From the NCBI GenBank assembly GCA_030425205.1, contig JAUIAP010000011.1, forward strand, positions 115,600 through 179,599: a stretch of DNA of 64,000 nucleotides, read 5' to 3'. This DNA is from Anaerolineae bacterium (GTDB lineage Bacteria > Chloroflexota > Anaerolineae > Promineifilales > Promineifilaceae). The notes beneath the pieces are model-generated. The model ran no database searches. It was given only the letters and a program-made list of their open reading frames with translations, and had not been told where the DNA came from. Shown one piece after another: positions 62,301 through 64,000 of this stretch (its first letter is position 1; each line of letters starts with the position of its first letter). A program made the translations under genes and the position numbers.

Positions 62301-64000
62301 GTCGATGCGCTGCGCTACTCCTTTGAACTGGCGCAGCAGACCGGCGCGGTGACGGGCGCACAGATGCTCAACGACGAGATCGCCGAACTAGAAAAGGCGC
62401 GTCAGCAGTTTGTGATTGCCTCCGATCTGTTTGAGTGGATGACGATGCAGGAGGTGGGAGATCGGCCGATAACCAGCTACTTCGATGCGGCCGACTTCCA
62501 AACATTCGCCATCGCCAGCGAGCGCGAAGGACAGGCCAGCAGCGAAATCATCCGTCGCAAGCGACTGCTCGCCGTCAATGGCATCACGCTCTTGGACGAG
62601 ATCGAAGATGCGTACATGCGCCAATATCTGCAAGCCAACCTGCTCGTTAGCGCAATTGAAGCGTCCGATTTGGCGGCAAACGCTGACGAGGCGACCGTCG
62701 TCTTTCTCGACAACGGCGGCTGGCAACTGATGAACTCGCTTGAAGAGTTGTCCAACTTGGGCGAGACGATCCGCGCCAACAGCAATCTGCTTGGCTACGA
62801 CCCGCAATACGTGCCGCGTGACTCGTTCAACAGTTTGCGCGACCGCATGGGAACGCTCGGAACGTGCGACAGTGGCACGGGGTTGGTGACGGGAGGCAGT
62901 GGGGAGCTGTTGGCACTGTTGCAAAAAGAGTGTGCAGCGGGAACGGCCGACCGCGAATTTGATGAGGTCGGCGCACTGCTCGATGATGAGTTAGAACAGC
63001 TCGAAGTGGCATTTAGCGATGAGTTGAGCGCATTATGTGGACACGACAGCAACGATCCCAACGTAGATCGGACGCGCTGCACGGGTGGCGAGATGGCGGT
63101 CAACTACGACGAGCTTGATGCGGCACAAAAGGCGGTCACACTCGCATGGCAGCGGGCGCAGCATATTCCCGACCTGATCGCCATCGAGCAGGAGCGAGCG
63201 GGAACGATCATCGACGTCATTTTTTTGACAGGAGAGCGGTTACAGGCACTCGAAGTTGCCAATGGCAAGCTGCGTGCATACCGCGAGGTGACGACCGTGA
63301 CCCAAACCAACGAGGTATGGGCAGAAGGCAGCGACCCCAACGACCCCACGACGGGCGCGTACTGGCTCGACTTTGGCAAGGATGCGGGCAACTGCCTGCT
63401 GGCGGCCAAGACGGGCGGCACCCTAGGTGACGGCTGCAAGGGTCAAATTGACAATACGTTTGGTGCTATCGGTGAACTGGCGGGACTAGAATCGGAACCT
63501 GCACGCATCGAGACGATTGAGGCGATCAGCGATCCCAACGAACTAGAAATTGCGGGCAATCAAGGCATGATGGCGATTCGTGAAGCAGAACGGGATGCGA
63601 CAATTGAGGGGGCAAACTCCAACGCCGAAATCAAACGGCTGATGTTAGAGCAGTCTGACCTGCTGATCGAATACGAGATCGCCGTCGCCCAACTCAACCG
63701 CGTTATTAACGAGCGCAATATGTTGGTTCAGCGTCATCGCCGTGCGCTCAACGAGCATCGCCGCATTCAAGGCAATGTTGCACAAGAGTTTATCGAGACA
63801 CCGGCACTACGCATCATCCGCGACCAGACGGCCGCCAACGCTGAAATCGCCCGCGAGCGCACCATCCATCTCACCTATGTGACGTTAAAGGCGTTGGAAT
63901 ATGCATTACTCGCTGAACCGATCAGCAACAACGTCTGTGGGGTCTCTGGCAGCCTGTTCACCGCGCTCTATCAGGCACGCACCGCCTCTCATCTCAACGA
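59310..64000 (+). CDS. Giant secreted LamG/beta-helix surface protein (3' end beyond window)
   Basis: At least 1,563 residues, open to the window edge. ATG 59310 has GGGAG 8 nt upstream. Signal peptide at residues 1-30 (MKRSAIAITFLPLFALIGWL, cleavage near Val-Gln-Ala). A LamG-like lectin domain spans about 35-240 (GLIAYWPIDSGSGN... DGAIDSVRIYDRAL). A right-handed beta-helix with GGAI...VTNS...NxA repeats spans about 270-800, ending in DGSPAIDAYGC as in polymorphic-outer-membrane-type proteins. From about 830 on it becomes long and alpha-helical with Glu/Arg-rich heptad-like stretches (IIRDQTAANAEIARERTI), unusual behind a beta-helix. Probably a surface fibre or adhesin. Confidence 0.85.
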   Translation, partial: MKRSAIAITFLPLFALIGWLLVSQVQADGDVIYVNGAIERTGLIAYWPIDSGSGNSITNFIDGQRSDTFSATWDDSDIPNNGISHHALVLDGINDYIDTNEYTLTDDFTLVASIKPDVTSAEAILDKSADSDQILLGIYNGDYFFRLNEESVSVSGATTAWHQIAVAVKQLNATQSQVTFFKDGHTLGTPVVLDTVVGDISGGKVWSIGQDWDGNNRSDHFDGAIDSVRIYDRALIESELDALVGDWGGAHDGTSWATAFLDPDDAFAVAQPNDEIWIAQGTYEKPYNFAQKEFWLPDGVTVYGGFAGDETLVTQRDWENRPATLENSYSVLQINTGVTAVIDGVNVRGFAGDGSSTNHGVIVSGHLTMRNGSVRDGYVKSGRGGGLNVWDSATLLLDGVTVDNGHGGWGGGALRVRGSAEIHNSILTGNRAGDGYRGGAIVVEANDSILTLTNTLFEDNEAINGDGGAIHNSGTVTVTNSQFIDNRAYNGGAITAFAGDVTVSSTSVFSGNVATYLGGAIWATDGTLSVTDGTFTGNNADLEGGAISLEGSGVVATVTDSDFDGNQTDGNGGAIAANASADLTLTNGKLSNNFADDGGGALFVGSGATATVNGVWFDDNMTAANATGRLRGGGAIKNQAATLIVNNSSFIANHSAWAGGGVHHVNGNGSTTIDNSTFFLNSAHAGGALSAFETTSVQVTNSTIYSNTATGPWAGGFHIYDGTQLTLANTIVANNGGTGDCETNSDGSSVVSQENNLISDDTCSLGSATNQENTDPLLSTLQIDSTTFLPFLLPLDGSPAIDAYGCTGSDKVGTARPQGLIYDGGIVSSAGCDIGAVEVTLATLQTYDSPYDNFFDFMNSTLIAPAHDFRTTEISAPDIGKTTTITETTQSFLTFQDGWHYYRYCAEYGDPAHGRDWNEGCIRFSSLSGSEQQARGGYLDDAGTHRDILNGLLEAFAALQWIDENRPNIPRNTSYDVEQTAVLEMAHIPLIFGNEFMVDALRYSFELAQQTGAVTGAQMLNDEIAELEKARQQFVIASDLFEWMTMQEVGDRPITSYFDAADFQTFAIASEREGQASSEIIRRKRLLAVNGITLLDEIEDAYMRQYLQANLLVSAIEASDLAANADEATVVFLDNGGWQLMNSLEELSNLGETIRANSNLLGYDPQYVPRDSFNSLRDRMGTLGTCDSGTGLVTGGSGELLALLQKECAAGTADREFDEVGALLDDELEQLEVAFSDELSALCGHDSNDPNVDRTRCTGGEMAVNYDELDAAQKAVTLAWQRAQHIPDLIAIEQERAGTIIDVIFLTGERLQALEVANGKLRAYREVTTVTQTNEVWAEGSDPNDPTTGAYWLDFGKDAGNCLLAAKTGGTLGDGCKGQIDNTFGAIGELAGLESEPARIETIEAISDPNELEIAGNQGMMAIREAERDATIEGANSNAEIKRLMLEQSDLLIEYEIAVAQLNRVINERNMLVQRHRRALNEHRRIQGNVAQEFIETPALRIIRDQTAANAEIARERTIHLTYVTLKALEYALLAEPISNNVCGVSGSLFTALYQARTASHLN

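Larger units (their letters stand above)
672..62469. repeat. Highly iterated palindrome TCGGCCGA (about 90 copies)
   Basis: The perfect 8-bp palindrome TCGGCCGA recurs about 90 times by my manual count, roughly once per 700 bp, where about one copy is expected by chance. Examples start at 672, 957, 1914, 2316, 9955, 9963 (two abutting copies), 13300, 17373, 24429, 37654, 37718, 52087, 56122, 56177, 60562 and 62462. Most copies are flanked by A or T on each side, giving a WTCGGCCGAW decamer. They lie in genes on both strands and in all reading frames: as Ser-Ala-Glu/Asp, as Ile-Gly-Arg, or as Arg-Pro. A few are intergenic (52256). The distribution resembles the HIP1 octamer of cyanobacteria, but the sequence differs. 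Longer gaps without a copy occur near 21.2-24.0 kb and 47.6-50.1 kb. Confidence 0.9.

Noticed and set aside
1..64000. CRISPR array or tRNA/rRNA genes
   Set aside because: Intergenic repeats are palindromic or irregular with no constant spacer length, and no tRNA cloverleaf or rRNA segment was seen.

Overview
The window looks like a chromosomal segment of a member of the Chloroflexota, most likely the Anaerolineae/Ardenticatenia/Caldilineae side. This is an inference from gene content, not from a marker gene. The supporting traits are: three very large BTAD/AfsR-type regulators with ATPase and TPR modules; many lipoproteins whose lipobox is followed by Pro/Thr-rich linkers; giant beta-helix and Calx-beta surface proteins; an F420/LLM-type oxidoreductase; and LysW-like zinc ribbons. 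Base composition is moderate (a little over half G+C by eye). I see no rRNA, tRNA, CRISPR array, transposase or prophage block.

Layout. 1-7768: 5' part of a giant secreted beta-helix/DUF11/Calx-beta protein on the minus strand, with a good promoter. 8103-10748: BTAD-ATPase-TPR regulator. 10749-11324: repeat-filled intergenic region. 11325-12662: lipoprotein and terminator. 12784-15011: self-regulated MarR gene coupled to an acyl-CoA dehydrogenase gene. 15105-16435: sigma-like factor plus zinc-finger anti-sigma-like protein. 16453-25401 (minus strand): a self-contained mannitol-type PTS island in transcription order MtlR-type regulator, EIIC, EIIB, EIIA, HPr-EI fusion, a long Zn-dependent dehydrogenase, a FruK/PfkB kinase and a small membrane protein. 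25571-27322: small unknown gene, large palindrome, structured leader with a strong terminator, metallophosphoesterase. 27451-30075: operon of a Tat lipoprotein intradiol dioxygenase and a lysyl-oxidase lipoprotein, followed by a chrA remnant. 30360-35597: beta-helix surface protein, a possible 6S-like RNA and a C39-like peptidase. 35971-38964: second BTAD regulator. 39281-46465 and on to 47124: LLM oxidoreductase, orphan phage-type antirepressor, lipoproteins, a beta-lactamase-like protein and a NarL-type two-component pair. 47146-49749: zinc-ribbon pair and a chelatase gene (chlI/chlD) split at an A10 run that fits programmed -1 frameshifting. 49920-54623: glycerophosphodiesterase, isochorismatase-type hydrolase, YkuE-like phosphoesterase, small membrane proteins, PrsA-like foldase and rsmI. 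54647-59167: small proteins and a third BTAD regulator. 59310-64000: start of another giant LamG/beta-helix surface protein.

Across the whole window the octamer TCGGCCGA recurs about 90 times (roughly one per 700 bp, against about one expected by chance), mostly inside genes and usually flanked by A/T. This is a highly iterated palindrome like HIP1 of cyanobacteria and is the most striking global signal. Intergenic gaps carry several separate families of hairpin-forming repeats.

Functional picture: a cell with a heavy investment in secreted and surface proteins (two BTAD regulators sit directly beside giant surface genes), a polyol PTS that may feed glycolysis through fructose-1-phosphate, and an extracellular oxidation pair (lysyl oxidase plus dioxygenase) that could cross-link or modify matrix proteins.
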